The notes: generated from the sequence alone by a model not told the origin. DNA of 19,116 bases from Anaerolineae bacterium (GCA_028284565.1 JANQRM010000122.1:1-19116), one strand, 5' to 3'. Shown: positions 7,690-14,919, counted from the first letter of the stretch. Numbers and translations are program-made.

Positions 7690-9060
7690 CTAAAGTTCAA
7701 CAAAGTAGGATGCCGCGGCACGGTCTAACAAATCTTTAGACATGGTAGCTGGCACACCCAAATATTTTGCTGTATCAATGAGTTGTGATAACAAGTCACG
7801 AGGATGTACAAATCGCAAGTCACGATCAAACTTGACATACCATTCTTTGATGAGGTATTTCAAAGCACGTTCATCATAGGGAACCCCCTTGACATTACAC
7901 ATGATTTCAAATAACTCACGGTATTGTTCAAGTGTTGGGTTACCCACCTCAATTTTGTACTTAATCCGACGGAGGAAGGCATCGTCTACCAAATCGCCGG
8001 GGTCGAGGTTCGTGGAGAAGACAATCAGTACATTAAAGGGCATCCCAATTTTCTGCCCATTGTTGAGTGCCAAAAAGTCGATTTTCTTTTCAAGTGGCAC
8101 AATCCAACGATTCAGCAAATCGACTGGACTCACTTGTTGCCGTCCAAAGTCGTCAATCAGGAACATGCCACCCGTCGCTTTGACTTGATAAGGGGCTTCA
8201 TAAAATTTGTTAATGGGGTCGAAGATGAGATCAAGACTCTGCATCTGTAGTTCACCACCCACCATAATCATGGGGCGTTTGATTTTTACCCAGCGCGGGT
8301 CAGCTTGACGACCTGTGCCATATTTAACCGGTGCTTGATCGTCAGATAACTCATGATTGATTTCATCAAATAGCTGGATAACCTGCCCATCCACATCAAT
8401 CGCATAAGGAATCCACATATCATCGCCCAGAATCATGCGCCCAACATTTTCTGAGAGCGTCGTCTTTCCGTTTCCGGGAGGTCCATAGAGGAAAATGGAT
8501 GTTCCGGAGTTAATCGCCGGTCCCAGCTTATCGAGCATCGAATCATCTACCACAAGATGCTCAGTGACTTTTCGCATATCTTCCAGATGAACTTCCAGCG
8601 GACGACGATTTTGGGAATAGACCGATGCAATGTAATCATCTAATGGAACAGGAGCCGCCCCAGCATAGGCTGTCCGTTCCATCGCTTCATGGGCTTTGGC
8701 AATCCCAATCGACGAAATCATGTAGCGAAAGGAGATTTCACCGATTCCGCCACCACCCGAAACAGCAATCATCTCTTCATGCTTCATGAACTCAATAATG
8801 CCATCCAATACCCCATTGAAGGGCAAACGAAGATGCTCTTGAATCTCATGCCCTAGCATATCACCAGAGTTATATAGGACTTTCAGAATCAAATCGACAA
8901 TATTAAGTTTAGATAAACCGGTATCTTCAACACTTGTAATGGCTGGCGGATTCCAGACTTCCGGCGGGGGTTCCAGATTGGATGTGGCTAAACGGCGAAG
9001 TTGTCCCGTATCCGTTTCACTGGAATTTTTTGGTTTTAAGGGTTTGAGTGAACTTGTCAT
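7690..9060 (-). CDS. AAA+ ATPase with N-terminal winged-helix-like region
   Basis: A 456-residue P-loop ATPase of unknown cellular role. Residues 1-45 are polar and probably disordered (Pro/Ser/Thr-rich). Residues about 50-125 (LNIVDLILKVLYNSGDMLGHEIQEHLRL) look like a winged-helix or DprA-type HTH. The AAA+ core begins near 155: Walker A GPPGNGKT (193-200), Walker B MFLIDDFG (299-306, with DD rather than DE), sensor-1 FSTN (348-351), and the arginine pair in DAFLRRIKYKIE (360-371). The C-terminal part is helical (DLRFVHPRDLLSQLIDTAKYLG). The start at ATG 9060 is preferred because AGGTG lies 8 bases before it; a GTG two codons upstream (9066) would leave only 2 bases. It resembles MoxR-like ATPases and is paired with the pseudo-receiver gene downstream. 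Confidence 0.85.
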   Translation of the reverse strand: MTSSLKPLKPKNSSETDTGQLRRLATSNLEPPPEVWNPPAITSVEDTGLSKLNIVDLILKVLYNSGDMLGHEIQEHLRLPFNGVLDGIIEFMKHEEMIAVSGGGGIGEISFRYMISSIGIAKAHEAMERTAYAGAAPVPLDDYIASVYSQNRRPLEVHLEDMRKVTEHLVVDDSMLDKLGPAINSGTSIFLYGPPGNGKTTLSENVGRMILGDDMWIPYAIDVDGQVIQLFDEINHELSDDQAPVKYGTGRQADPRWVKIKRPMIMVGGELQMQSLDLIFDPINKFYEAPYQVKATGGMFLIDDFGRQQVSPVDLLNRWIVPLEKKIDFLALNNGQKIGMPFNVLIVFSTNLDPGDLVDDAFLRRIKYKIEVGNPTLEQYRELFEIMCNVKGVPYDERALKYLIKEWYVKFDRDLRFVHPRDLLSQLIDTAKYLGVPATMSKDLLDRAAASYFVEL

Positions 9061-9106
9061 TAACACTACACCTGAAAGATAAAGTAAACGAAAGATCGTA
9101 ATTCAT

Positions 9107-9128
9107 CATATCACAACATTGTAATATG
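9107..9128. promoter_or_regulatory. Imperfect 22-bp palindrome, candidate operator between divergent genes
   Basis: Arms CATATCACAA and TTGTAATATG are inverted repeats with a single mismatch, separated by CA. The site lies 47 bases upstream of the AAA+ ATG and 141 bases upstream of the MBL gene, in the only shared regulatory gap (9061-9268). It has the size and symmetry of a dimeric repressor site. It is not the Rex consensus (half sites point the other way). Nothing else in this gap is convincing; promoter hexamers are weak on both strands. Confidence 0.45.
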
Positions 9129-9268
9129 GTGGGTGCGAACCCCTTAATCTTGTTGATTGCCCCTCAAATATTATAAGTAGACGACTACAATTACACAAGC
9201 AAGTACCCTATTTTGCGATTGTTGGTTACACTCTCAGCGTTTAATCAAATCAGCAATGTGTGATATCC

Positions 9269-9889
9269 ATGCTAGATAAGATTCAGTGGTTAGGACACAG
9301 TAGTTTTGCCATTCTTGGCTCACCGATTATTTACATTGCCCCATGGCGGGTGATTCGGAGTGCCTTTCATGCTGATTTAATTCTGGTTGGGCATGACGAT
9401 TATGATCACTGCTCTATAGCGGACATCGAAAAACTCAGCGGACCCGCAACGCAAGTCATTGGGAACGAACAAGTCGCCCAACAAATCGCTGACGCAACTA
9501 TTCTACGTCCATGGCAAACCATAACAATTGATAAAGTCAGTATCAAAGCAGTGCCAGCATACTCCGAAAACGACCCACGACACCCCCAATCCGATGGTGG
9601 ATTAGGCTTTGTCATTTCAATGAATTTCTTTGATATTTATTACACAGGTGACACGCAATATCATCCACAGATGGAACTATTAACTCCCGATATTCTCATG
9701 CTCCCCATTAATGGGCAAGGGTGTTTCAATATCACAGAAGCTGTCGATTTAGTTGATAAACTCCGACCTCGTTGGGTTATCCCATATAATTGGGGCGAAC
9801 TCGAAGACGCTTCTGAACTCGATGCTAAAGAATTTCAATCGCTTGTCGGGGAAAAAGCACAAGTTGAACTCTTGCCCATCCATGAATAA
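9269..9889 (+). CDS. MBL-fold metal-dependent hydrolase-like protein (UlaG/YtkL type)
   Basis: A 206-residue protein of the metallo-beta-lactamase fold, closest in pattern to UlaG-like lactonases and the UPF0173 group (WLGHSSFAI near the N-terminus, VPAYSENDPRHP, YYTGDTQYHP, and a C-terminal VIPYNWGE). Substrate unknown. Several usual metal-site residues differ: HxHxDH reads HDDYDH (42-47, Asp44 for His), the DPW near residue 25 reads APW, and the final His of P-M-H-Y-G reads Asn174. H10, H42, D46, H47, H105 and D128 are kept. It may bind metal differently or have changed chemistry. The start at ATG 9269 fits the family N-terminus; a GTG at 9260 is possible, and no Shine-Dalgarno supports either. 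Convergent with clpX. Confidence 0.82.
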   Translation: MLDKIQWLGHSSFAILGSPIIYIAPWRVIRSAFHADLILVGHDDYDHCSIADIEKLSGPATQVIGNEQVAQQIADATILRPWQTITIDKVSIKAVPAYSENDPRHPQSDGGLGFVISMNFFDIYYTGDTQYHPQMELLTPDILMLPINGQGCFNITEAVDLVDKLRPRWVIPYNWGELEDASELDAKEFQSLVGEKAQVELLPIHE

Positions 9890-9897
9890 CTGGAATC

Positions 9898-9926
9898 AAA
9901 AACACCTCGCTTGCATATACGAGGTG
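9898..9926 (-). terminator. Rho-independent terminator of the tig-clpP-clpX operon
   Basis: A perfect 7-bp stem CACCTCG/CGAGGTG with a 10-base loop, followed on the minus strand by TTTTT. It lies 24 bases after the clpX stop. On the plus strand the tail is poor in T, so it acts mainly for clpX rather than the convergent MBL gene. Confidence 0.8.
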
Positions 9927-9950
9927 CTGATGATTTCTGCTGGTCCAAGA

Positions 9951-11249
9951 CTAAGCCGCCGTCGAGAGTCGCCCGTTATCATCCCACGTTAATCGAATGT
10001 CATCCTTAGCATAGATATGCGGTTTGGATTCACCATTGACCACATCCTCATCGATGATCACACGATGAATATCATCTCTGCTGGGAACTTCAAACATGAC
10101 ATCAATCAGGCAATTTTCGATGATAGAACGCAGTCCGCGCGCACCCGTCTCCCGTTCAATTGCCAAATCTGCCGCCGCACCCAACGCCGTTTCAGTGAAT
10201 TCCAGCTCGACGTTATCCAATGAGAGCAAATGTTGATATTGCTTGACCACGGCATTCTTGGGTTCAATCATAATGCGAATGAGGTCGTCGCGTTCCAGTG
10301 GATCAAAGCTCACAATCACAGGTAATCGCCCCACCATTTCGGGAATAATCCCGTGACGCATCATATCTTCTGCATTGATTTGTTTGAGATATTCTCTTGG
10401 GTCTTCCTCTTCCTGCACTTTGCCAGAACCAAAACCCATGACGGCAGTTCCACCAATCCGCTTCTTAATCACCTTGTCGATACCATCAAAGGTTCCACCA
10501 CAGATGAAGAGGATATTGCGCGTATCAATTTGCAGGAATTCTTGATGTGGATGTTTACGTCCCCCTTGTGGAGGCACATTCGCCAGCGTTCCTTCAATGA
10601 TTTTGAGTAAGGCTTGTTGAACCCCTTCACCTGACACATCACGGGTAATTGACGGATTGTCATTGGCTTTTCGTGTTATCTTGTCAATTTCATCCAGATA
10701 GATAATGCCCTTTTCCGCGCGAGCAATATCACCGTCAGCCGCTTGGATAAGCCGAAGCAGAATGTTCTCCACATCTTCTCCAACATAGCCGGCTTCAGTT
10801 AAGGCGGTGGCATCCGCAATACAGAATGGCACATCCAATATACGTGCAAGGGTTTGTGCTAAAAGGGTCTTCCCACTTCCTGTTGGACCGATAATCAGGA
10901 TGTTACTCTTATCCAATTCAACATCCACCACCTCGTCTTTACCAGAGAAGATGCGTTTGTAGTGATTGTAGACAGCCACGCTCAACACACGCTTCGCACG
11001 GGCTTGCCCGATGACATATTCATCTAAGTGAGTCATGATCTCTTTGGGAGACAATAAGCGCGACGCATCCAGTTCAAATTCAGGGAATTCAGATGCATAG
11101 GCTTCATCTTCCTCCGCGAGCAAGTTATAGCACAATTCCACACAGAAATTGCAAATGAAGACGTTATCTGATCCTGCAATCAATCGGTCTACTTCATCGT
11201 GGCTACGCCCACAGAAGGAGCAACGATGATTTAAGGGAGAATACATCAC
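9951..11249 (-). CDS. clpX: ATP-dependent Clp protease ATP-binding subunit ClpX
   Basis: AAA+ unfoldase that feeds substrates to ClpP. The N-terminal zinc-binding domain has C10, C13, C33 and C36. Walker A is GPTGSGKT (121-128), the pore loop GYVGED is at 154-159, Walker B is IIYLDE (182-187), the RKH loop is at 231-233, and GARGLRS (369-375) is sensor 2. The ClpP-docking loop reads MGF (271-273) in place of the usual IGF, a mild change. Length 432 is normal. The first codon is GTG at 11249, overlapping the clpP TGA stop; an ATG follows immediately at 11246. GGAG lies 10 bases before the GTG. Coupled translation with clpP matches the partnership of the products. Confidence 0.97.
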   Translation of the reverse strand: MMYSPLNHRCSFCGRSHDEVDRLIAGSDNVFICNFCVELCYNLLAEEDEAYASEFPEFELDASRLLSPKEIMTHLDEYVIGQARAKRVLSVAVYNHYKRIFSGKDEVVDVELDKSNILIIGPTGSGKTLLAQTLARILDVPFCIADATALTEAGYVGEDVENILLRLIQAADGDIARAEKGIIYLDEIDKITRKANDNPSITRDVSGEGVQQALLKIIEGTLANVPPQGGRKHPHQEFLQIDTRNILFICGGTFDGIDKVIKKRIGGTAVMGFGSGKVQEEEDPREYLKQINAEDMMRHGIIPEMVGRLPVIVSFDPLERDDLIRIMIEPKNAVVKQYQHLLSLDNVELEFTETALGAAADLAIERETGARGLRSIIENCLIDVMFEVPSRDDIHRVIIDEDVVNGESKPHIYAKDDIRLTWDDNGRLSTAA

Positions 11250-11875
11250 GAGGGTTGGTCTCCATTATTGGTTGCATCATTATCTGTATCTTCGAGTACC
11301 GCATCAATCAAACCAAATTCAACCGATTGCTCAGCAGTCATATAGACATCGCGGTCTGTCACCCGTTCAATCTCTTCGGCTGGTTGATTAGTGTGCTTGA
11401 CGAAGATTTCAATCAAGCGTTTCTTCAAGCGAACAATCTCTTCGGCTTGAATGACAATATCCGACGCTTGCCCTTGTGCGCCACCCAATGGTTGATGCAT
11501 ATGAACCGTCGCGTTGGGCAATGCAAGACGTAAACCATGTTCACCAGCTGTCAACAGCACGGTACCGAAGCTCGCTGTAATTCCGACAGCTACTGTACTA
11601 ACAGGCGCATTGATTTGTTGCATGGTGTCGTACATTGCTAGCCCAGCATAGACCACACCGCCGGGGGAATTAATATACATCTGAATCCGACGATCTGGAC
11701 CTTCGCGTTCAAGGAAGAGCAATTGAGCAACCACAAGGTTCGCAATTTGATCGTTAATAGGTGTCCCAACAAAAACAATCCGTTCTTTGAGCAAAAGCGA
11801 GTAAATGTCATAGGCACGTTCTCCACGACTGCCCTGCTCAATGACCATTGGAACGACATTTTGAATATTCATCAT
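11246..11875 (-). CDS. clpP: ATP-dependent Clp protease proteolytic subunit ClpP
   Basis: Serine protease that forms the barrel docked by ClpX. With the ATG start at 11875 the protein has 209 residues, and the catalytic triad is S102 (in [11 protein letters not shown]), H127 (in VHMHQPLGG) and D176 (in TDRDVYM). YINSPGG (67-73) is the substrate-binding strand region. The frame is open upstream to a TTG at 11893, but that codon is 18 bases from the nearest Shine-Dalgarno; the ATG pair at 11875/11872 gives the family's usual N-terminus ([13 protein letters not shown]) and overlaps the stop of a short leader ORF by ATGA. It follows tig and precedes clpX, the common bacterial order. The C-terminal tail ([14 protein letters not shown]) is acidic and polar. 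Confidence 0.96.
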   Translation of the reverse strand: MMNIQNVVPMVIEQGSRGERAYDIYSLLLKERIVFVGTPINDQIANLVVAQLLFLEREGPDRRIQMYINSPGGVVYAGLAMYDTMQQINAPVSTVAVGITASFGTVLLTAGEHGLRLALPNATVHMHQPLGGAQGQASDIVIQAEEIVRLKKRLIEIFVKHTNQPAEEIERVTDRDVYMTAEQSVEFGLIDAVLEDTDNDATNNGDQPS

Positions 11876-11907
11876 CGACTGTTTGAGATACAAGCAAAAG
11901 CCTGCAT
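11872..11907 (-). CDS. Candidate 11-residue leader ORF translationally coupled to clpP
   Basis: An ORF encoding [11 protein letters not shown] starts at ATG 11907, 4 bases after the only strong Shine-Dalgarno in the region (AAGGAG, 11912-11917). Its TGA stop overlaps the clpP ATG as ATGA. The clpP frame has no start codon at a suitable distance from that Shine-Dalgarno. This arrangement implies that ribosomes load at the leader and reinitiate at clpP. It is too short for homology support, so it could still be a chance reading frame. Confidence 0.5.
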   Translation of the reverse strand: MQAFACISNSR

Positions 11908-11931
11908 CTATCTCCTTTCTGTCGGTTTACT

Positions 11932-11937
11932 AGTATA
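11932..11937 (-). promoter_or_regulatory. Possible -10 element of a clpP-proximal promoter
   Basis: The minus strand reads TATACT (5 of 6 matches to TATAAT) in the 63-base gap between the tig stop and the clpP leader. The -35 region at 17 bases (GAGTGA) is poor. There is no terminator after tig, so this would add a second promoter inside the operon. Confidence 0.25.
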
Positions 11938-11970
11938 GAATACAGTTAAATTGTTCACTCACCAAATGAA

Positions 11971-13524
11971 TTACTCAGCTTCTTCATCTGCTACTGCTTC
12001 AGTTTCATCACTCTCGTCTTCTGAATCGTCAGTTTCGTCCTCTTCATCGGATACATCTGATACAGTATCTTCTGTCACAGTTTCAGCTTCCGCATCTTCA
12101 GTATCGTCTTCGTCAACATCTTCGACAATTTCAAGTCCTTGTCCACGTTTCACAAGGCGATTCATGACTTGTTCGACCAGTAGATCGTTGGCGATGTTGG
12201 TCCGCATCGAATCCGATTCAAGGTAATCACGAAACGCCGATGCACTCGGACCGAACTGAAGAGCAACGGTATTAATACGTTCCTCAACAGCCTCAGAAGA
12301 GATTTTAATCTCTTCATCTGCTAAAAGTTGCATGAGTGAGAGCGAGCGTTTGACCAAATCCGTTGCCCGTTCACGATATTGATCGCGGATACTGTCCTCT
12401 TCAACTTGCAATACTCGTTTATAGTCTTCTAAGGTAATACCCTGCTGACGCAGATTACCATCCAATTCTTCCATCAAGTCGTCAATGCGTTCCTCAACCA
12501 TCATCTCAGGAAAGCGAATCTCAGCCCCCTCAATGACTTTTTCCAACATCGAGTCTGCATACTCTGATTCTGCGCGACGTTTGGCTTCTTCTTCAAGGTT
12601 TTCCCGCATGCGGATGCGTAATTGCAACAAGGTGAGGGGTTCATCTTCTTCTGCCGTAATTTTCGCGGCAAAGGCATCGTTCAATTCTGGCAAGGTCACC
12701 GTTTCGATTTTTTTGATGTCTACATTGAAGTGAATGGTTCTGCCAGCAAACTCTTTATATTCTTCCTCATCGTCTGGGAATGTCAGGTCGAATTCAAGCG
12801 TTTCATCAACATTTGCCCCTACCAAGGCATCGACAAAGCCGGGCATTAAGGGTTCGTCTTCGCCATCTTTATTGAGCTGAATGGTCAGGTCGTGCCGATG
12901 ATAATATTGATCCCCTTTGTAGATTACGGTTTTCTCTTCAGTGTCATCATCCGATTCACCAGAATCACGCTCTTCAGCTTCCGATGCTTCAGGGCGTTCT
13001 TCTCCATCCGCAACTTCGCTATGAATGTCAATCGTGACTTGATTACCGACTTCAACTGGACGAGAGCTTTCTTCAATTAGGGCTTCGCGCTGTTGAAGGG
13101 CTTTCATCGCCTTATCAACATCCTCATCGGTTACTTCCGGAATCTCAAAATCAAGGCGAATATCTTTGTAGTCCTTGAGGTCAACTTCGGGTTGGAGAGG
13201 TACACTAAAGACAATCGTCGGTTCTGGTTCCAGTTCAAAATTGTCGATTGAACCGGGTCCGTAAGGATTGAGTTCAGCTTCTTCGAGCGCGTCCTTATAG
13301 AGATTGTTGCCTAAGACATCAACTGCCTCTTCGATGATTGCCGCTTCACCGATGTAATTAGAGATAATGCGATAAGGGGCTTTCCCCTTGCGAAATCCGG
13401 GGATATTGACCCGCTTTGAGAGGCGACGTGCCGCACTTTTTTTGGCTTTTTGGAATTCTTGCTCATCAATACCAACGGTCATTTGAGCAATGTGATTGTC
13501 GAGGTGTTCTGTTTGAAGTTTCAA
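11971..13524 (-). CDS. tig: Trigger factor (ribosome-associated chaperone/PPIase) with acidic insert and tail
   Basis: Binds nascent chains at the ribosome exit tunnel. Ribosome-binding domain about 1-150 with the GFRKGKAP signature (43-50); FKBP-type prolyl isomerase domain about 157-275 (VGNQVTIDIHSEV, PLMPGFVDALVGANV, ETLEFDLTFP); C-terminal chaperone arms about 276-465. At 517 residues it is longer than the roughly 430 of E. coli, because of an acidic insert at 172-198 in the FKBP domain and a 51-residue tail (467-517) that is almost all Asp, Glu, Thr, Ser, Val and Ala. The start is TTG at 13524 with AAGGA 6 bases upstream; there is no better start. It heads the tig-clpP-clpX operon, and the extended -10 at 13552 is its likely promoter. 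Confidence 0.95.
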   Translation of the reverse strand: MKLQTEHLDNHIAQMTVGIDEQEFQKAKKSAARRLSKRVNIPGFRKGKAPYRIISNYIGEAAIIEEAVDVLGNNLYKDALEEAELNPYGPGSIDNFELEPEPTIVFSVPLQPEVDLKDYKDIRLDFEIPEVTDEDVDKAMKALQQREALIEESSRPVEVGNQVTIDIHSEVADGEERPEASEAEERDSGESDDDTEEKTVIYKGDQYYHRHDLTIQLNKDGEDEPLMPGFVDALVGANVDETLEFDLTFPDDEEEYKEFAGRTIHFNVDIKKIETVTLPELNDAFAAKITAEEDEPLTLLQLRIRMRENLEEEAKRRAESEYADSMLEKVIEGAEIRFPEMMVEERIDDLMEELDGNLRQQGITLEDYKRVLQVEEDSIRDQYRERATDLVKRSLSLMQLLADEEIKISSEAVEERINTVALQFGPSASAFRDYLESDSMRTNIANDLLVEQVMNRLVKRGQGLEIVEDVDEDDTEDAEAETVTEDTVSDVSDEEDETDDSEDESDETEAVADEEAE

Positions 13525-13551
13525 GGTGTGTCCTTACTGATGACTCAGGCT

Positions 13552-13560
13552 ATTATAACA
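13552..13560 (-). promoter_or_regulatory. Extended -10 promoter of tig-clpP-clpX
   Basis: The minus strand reads TGT-TATAAT, a perfect -10 with the TGn extension, 27 bases before the TTG start of tig. The -35 region is weak. The predicted transcript leader is short, about 20 bases. Confidence 0.6.
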
Positions 13561-13604
13561 GTTCATATCAGGACAAAGTATAAGACTTTTATCAGAATAT
13601 GAAC
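13561..13604. repeat. Nested inverted repeat directly upstream of the tig -10 element
   Basis: Perfect 8-bp arms GTTCATAT (13561-13568) and ATATGAAC (13597-13604) enclose a second, smaller inverted repeat AAAGT/ACTTT (13575-13589 region). The block covers the position where a -35 region would be and ends at the tRNA terminator T-run. It could be a regulator site or chance in AT-rich DNA. Confidence 0.35.
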
Positions 13605-13628
13605 AAAAAAGGCGCAAGAAGCACCTTT
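13605..13628 (-). terminator. Rho-independent terminator of tRNA-Leu
   Basis: On the minus strand AAAGGTGC pairs with GCGCCTTT (8 bp with one G-U) around the loop TTCTT, and the 3' side continues into a run of T. It begins 11 bases after the tRNA 3' end and separates the tRNA from the tig promoter. Confidence 0.85.
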
Positions 13629-13638
13629 AAGCGAACTG

Positions 13639-13719
13639 TGGGGAAGGAGGGACTCGAACCCTCACCTCAAAGAGACATGATCCTAAGTCATGCGCGTCTG
13701 CCAATTCCGCCACTCCCCC
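13639..13719 (-). tRNA. tRNA-Leu (anticodon UAG)
   Basis: An 81-base type II tRNA reading CUA-family leucine codons. Acceptor GGGGGAG pairs with CTTCCCC (one G-U); anticodon stem CATGA/TCATG encloses the loop CTTAGGA with anticodon TAG; a long variable arm (CTC-TTT-GAG) marks a leucine tRNA; the T arm is GAGGG-TTCGAGT-CCCTC. The discriminator is A and the CCA end is not encoded. It has its own promoter and terminator. Confidence 0.96.
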
Positions 13720-13737
13720 AAGGGTGGGCAAGCCAAA

Positions 13738-13766
13738 ATTATAGTCGAGGAGGATTTATCCCACAA
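13738..13766 (-). promoter_or_regulatory. Sigma-70-type promoter of tRNA-Leu
   Basis: The minus strand reads TTGTGG (13761-13766), a 17-base spacer and TATAAT (13738-13743), ending 18 bases before the tRNA 5' end. This is the best promoter in the window. Its -35 element starts 8 bases past the stop of the upstream regulator gene. Confidence 0.7.
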
Positions 13767-13773
13767 GGGATGA

Positions 13774-14346
13774 TCAATGAATATTGACCCCAGAAACATC
13801 CGACAAATCCATGTTTTCCGCTTGTGCAAGAATGCTTGTAATGATGACCTGAGCAAATTGAAAAAGCGACTGCATTTGTTGAATCCGATCTAAGTACAAC
13901 TGCGCGAGTTCCGCATCTTTTTCATTCATCTCAGCAATCGAATGGGATAACTGTTCTTGGTTCTTTGCCATTACATTCAGCGCACGCTCGACATCCCGCA
14001 TTTCACGACTGCTCAAGATATTCGTAAATATCTGCCAAAAATCGGTTTCCGCCTCATAAAATTTTCGTCGGGCACTTTGTCCCCGTGTCCAGCTCTGCCG
14101 TACAATACCCATGTTTTCCATCGAGCGCATGGTTGTACTAACACTTGCCTTAGATATCCCCAATCGTTCAACCATATCATCTAACGACAACGGCTTCGGA
14201 CTCAACAACAAAACCCCAAACAATTGGCCCATCACTTTACTAAAACCAAAATAGTCTGCCAGTTGTCCCAAACCTTCCAACATACTATCTTGGACAGCTG
14301 TGAGTTCCTCATGCCATTGATCTGCTTTCCCCACATTCTCAGTCAT
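13774..14346 (-). CDS. GbsR/MarR-family transcriptional regulator
   Basis: A 190-residue DNA-binding protein with a winged-helix domain at about 28-95: YFGFSKVMGQLFGVLLLSPKP leads into the recognition region LGISKASVSTTMRSMENMGIV (62-82) and a basic wing (WTRGQSARRKFYEAE). This pattern is typical of GbsR-like regulators, which in other bacteria control compatible-solute or membrane-transport genes; the target here is unknown. The C-terminal half is long helical sequence (ERALNVMAKNQEQLSHSIAEM, YLDRIQQMQSLFQFAQ), suited to dimerisation. The ATG at 14346 has only a weak upstream purine run. A perfect 14-bp palindrome lies 38 bases upstream, a candidate autoregulatory site. Confidence 0.85.
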   Translation of the reverse strand: MTENVGKADQWHEELTAVQDSMLEGLGQLADYFGFSKVMGQLFGVLLLSPKPLSLDDMVERLGISKASVSTTMRSMENMGIVRQSWTRGQSARRKFYEAETDFWQIFTNILSSREMRDVERALNVMAKNQEQLSHSIAEMNEKDAELAQLYLDRIQQMQSLFQFAQVIITSILAQAENMDLSDVSGVNIH

Positions 14347-14383
14347 GCTCTATACCCATTCTTCTCGTCCATGTTCTCTTCAT

Positions 14384-14397
14384 CACGATGCATCGTG
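14384..14397. promoter_or_regulatory. Perfect 14-bp palindrome, candidate operator upstream of the GbsR-like gene
   Basis: CACGATGCATCGTG is its own reverse complement. It lies in the 60-base gap between the unrecognised upstream gene and the regulator gene, where a MarR-type repressor would bind to control itself. It has no T-run and is not a terminator. Confidence 0.45.
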
Positions 14398-14406
14398 TGC
14401 TTTCTG

Positions 14407-14919
14407 CTAACGTAAGGGGATAACCTCGGTAAAAGACACCGAGAGATTCCGAAATAACTCTGGTGCTTTGAGCAAGAGTTGCTCACGGTGACGCTCAGCA
14501 TCATCAAAGTCGGCAAAGGCACTCCCATTCTTGCGCCAAATCACCACAAAATCATGGCGAATACGGATCGTAAAATAATCATCCGCTGCAATTTTCTGAA
14601 TCGTGTCCGCGACTTCATCCAGATAATCCGAATTCAATGTGGTATTCAGATAGAAAGCCCGCTGAACCGCCGACGATACGAGGTTGGGTGAGGGTTCTAA
14701 GTAGACAAGCTCTTGATCAAACGCACTGACAATGCCCGATTGTTGTAATTGACTCAGTTCATAGTCCGTAATTGCATTACCAAACAAGTTGTCCTGATAG
14801 CTCAGATAACGTCCATGCAGTAAATCTTGGACTCGATTTTCCTCCCACTGCACCACAAATAATCCTTCCGATAAGACAAAGATTCGATTTCGTGGGACTG
14901 GAATAGATTCTTGAGACAT
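14407..14919 (-). CDS. Protein of unknown function (170 residues)
   Basis: I do not recognise this protein. With the ATG at 14919 it has 170 residues; a GTG two codons upstream (14925) is also possible, and neither has a Shine-Dalgarno. There is no signal peptide, membrane helix or cysteine. The N-terminal half (RIFVLSEGLFVVQWEENRVQ, LLHGRYLSYQDNLFGNAITD) suggests mixed beta strands; the C-terminal half contains a likely ferredoxin-like alternation (YFTIRIRHDFVVIW, then DDAERHREQLLLKAPELFRN, then LSVSFTEVIPL). It precedes the GbsR-like regulator by 60 bases in the same direction and is divergent from rex, so co-regulation with either is possible. Codon-like composition and the clean frame make it a credible gene. 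Confidence 0.7.
   Translation of the reverse strand: MSQESIPVPRNRIFVLSEGLFVVQWEENRVQDLLHGRYLSYQDNLFGNAITDYELSQLQQSGIVSAFDQELVYLEPSPNLVSSAVQRAFYLNTTLNSDYLDEVADTIQKIAADDYFTIRIRHDFVVIWRKNGSAFADFDDAERHREQLLLKAPELFRNLSVSFTEVIPLR

Noticed and set aside
9064..9066. GTG start for the AAA+ ATPase two codons before the ATG
   Set aside because: Only 2 bases would separate it from the AGGTG ribosome binding site; the ATG at 9060 has 8.
9107..9128. Reading the palindrome near the AAA+ gene as a Rex site
   Set aside because: The half sites are ACAA then TTGT, the reverse of the TTGTG...CACAA order of Rex operators.
11891..11893. TTG start for clpP
   Set aside because: It is 18 bases from the Shine-Dalgarno, and the ATG pair downstream matches the usual ClpP N-terminus.
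11951..12226. Serine-rich 91-codon plus-strand ORF
   Set aside because: It is the opposite-strand reading of the trigger factor's Asp/Glu-rich tail; the low complexity is inherited from that tail.
13599..13787. 62-codon plus-strand ORF with a GLEPSPQ-type peptide
   Set aside because: It is the antisense reading of tRNA-Leu; such peptides are a known artefact of translating tRNA genes backwards.
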